The position numbers were made by a program, and so were the translations under genes. The notes under the pieces were generated by a model that was given only the letters and a program-made list of their open reading frames with translations, was not told the origin of the DNA and made no database searches. Of a stretch of 5,259 nucleotides of DNA, positions 5,165 to 5,259 are shown one piece after another. How positions within the stretch are numbered: position 1 is the stretch's first letter; each line of letters opens with the position of its first letter. The stretch comes from Bifidobacterium breve. Lineage in GTDB: Bacteria > Actinomycetota > Actinomycetes > S36-B12. The DNA is taken from NCBI GenBank assembly GCA_945870085.1, contig CAMBQX010000124.1, forward strand, positions 1 through 5,259. The letters run 5' to 3'.

Positions 5165-5254
5165 GGTGGCGTGTCCGAGCGGCCAAAGGAGCACGCCTCG
5201 AAAGCGTGTGTGGGGGAAACTCCACCGTGGGTTCAAATCCCACCGCCACCGCCA
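5165..5254 (+). tRNA. tRNA-Ser, anticodon CGA, CCA encoded
   Basis: Reads serine codon UCG. The acceptor stem GGTGGCG (5165-5171) pairs with CGCCACC (5244-5250), followed by discriminator G and encoded CCA (5252-5254). The anticodon stem CACGC/GCGTG encloses CTCGAAA with anticodon CGA at 5199-5201. The long variable arm (about TGTGGGGGAAACTCCACC) is typical of class II tRNA-Ser, and the T arm GTGGGTTCAAATCCCAC is intact. It is in the same orientation as tRNA-Ser(GGA) 1.6 kb upstream and closes the accessory pocket on the right. Confidence 0.97.
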
Positions 5255-5259
5255 AAATC

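Overview
The window looks like an actinomycete chromosome, probably Acidimicrobiia-like (inference). The support is actinobacterial-type LysC, RecR and DnaX sequences, a short SRP RNA beside dnaX, tRNAs with encoded CCA, moderately high G+C, and lysC with no visible ribosome binding site. No species can be named.

Positions 1-3381 are a conserved housekeeping block on the minus strand. Read in the direction of transcription it is: SRP RNA (about 3381-3285), dnaX (3211-1448), recR (1446-853) and lysC (797 to beyond the left edge, about 265 codons visible). dnaX and recR are separated by one base and are probably translationally coupled. lysC follows recR after a 55-base gap that holds a -10-like box exactly where a leaderless transcript would need it. 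An internal start with a good Shine-Dalgarno sequence inside lysC (ATG at 29) predicts a separate beta subunit, as in Corynebacterium lysC.

Positions 3466-3553 and 5165-5254 hold two plus-strand tRNA-Ser genes, with anticodons GGA and CGA. They bracket a 1.6-kb pocket that is very different from the housekeeping block. It holds one apparently intact gene (3947-4489, plus strand), a predicted lipoprotein whose mature part is a GcvH-like lipoyl-carrier domain with the lipoylated lysine retained. It also holds a decayed minus-strand lipoprotein gene (about 5132-4658, two in-frame TAG codons and a frameshift) and a possible degraded minus-strand coding fragment (3830-3570). Several hairpins and short repeats lie between them.

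The most interesting item is the GcvH-like lipoprotein. H protein is normally a soluble cytoplasmic shuttle of the glycine cleavage system, but here it carries an export and lipid-anchor signal, a disordered DAS-repeat linker, a Glu-to-Met change in the HEW motif and a shortened C-terminus. No gcvP, gcvT or lipoate gene is in view. Its role is unknown; an extracytoplasmic lipoyl or dithiol carrier is a hypothesis only.
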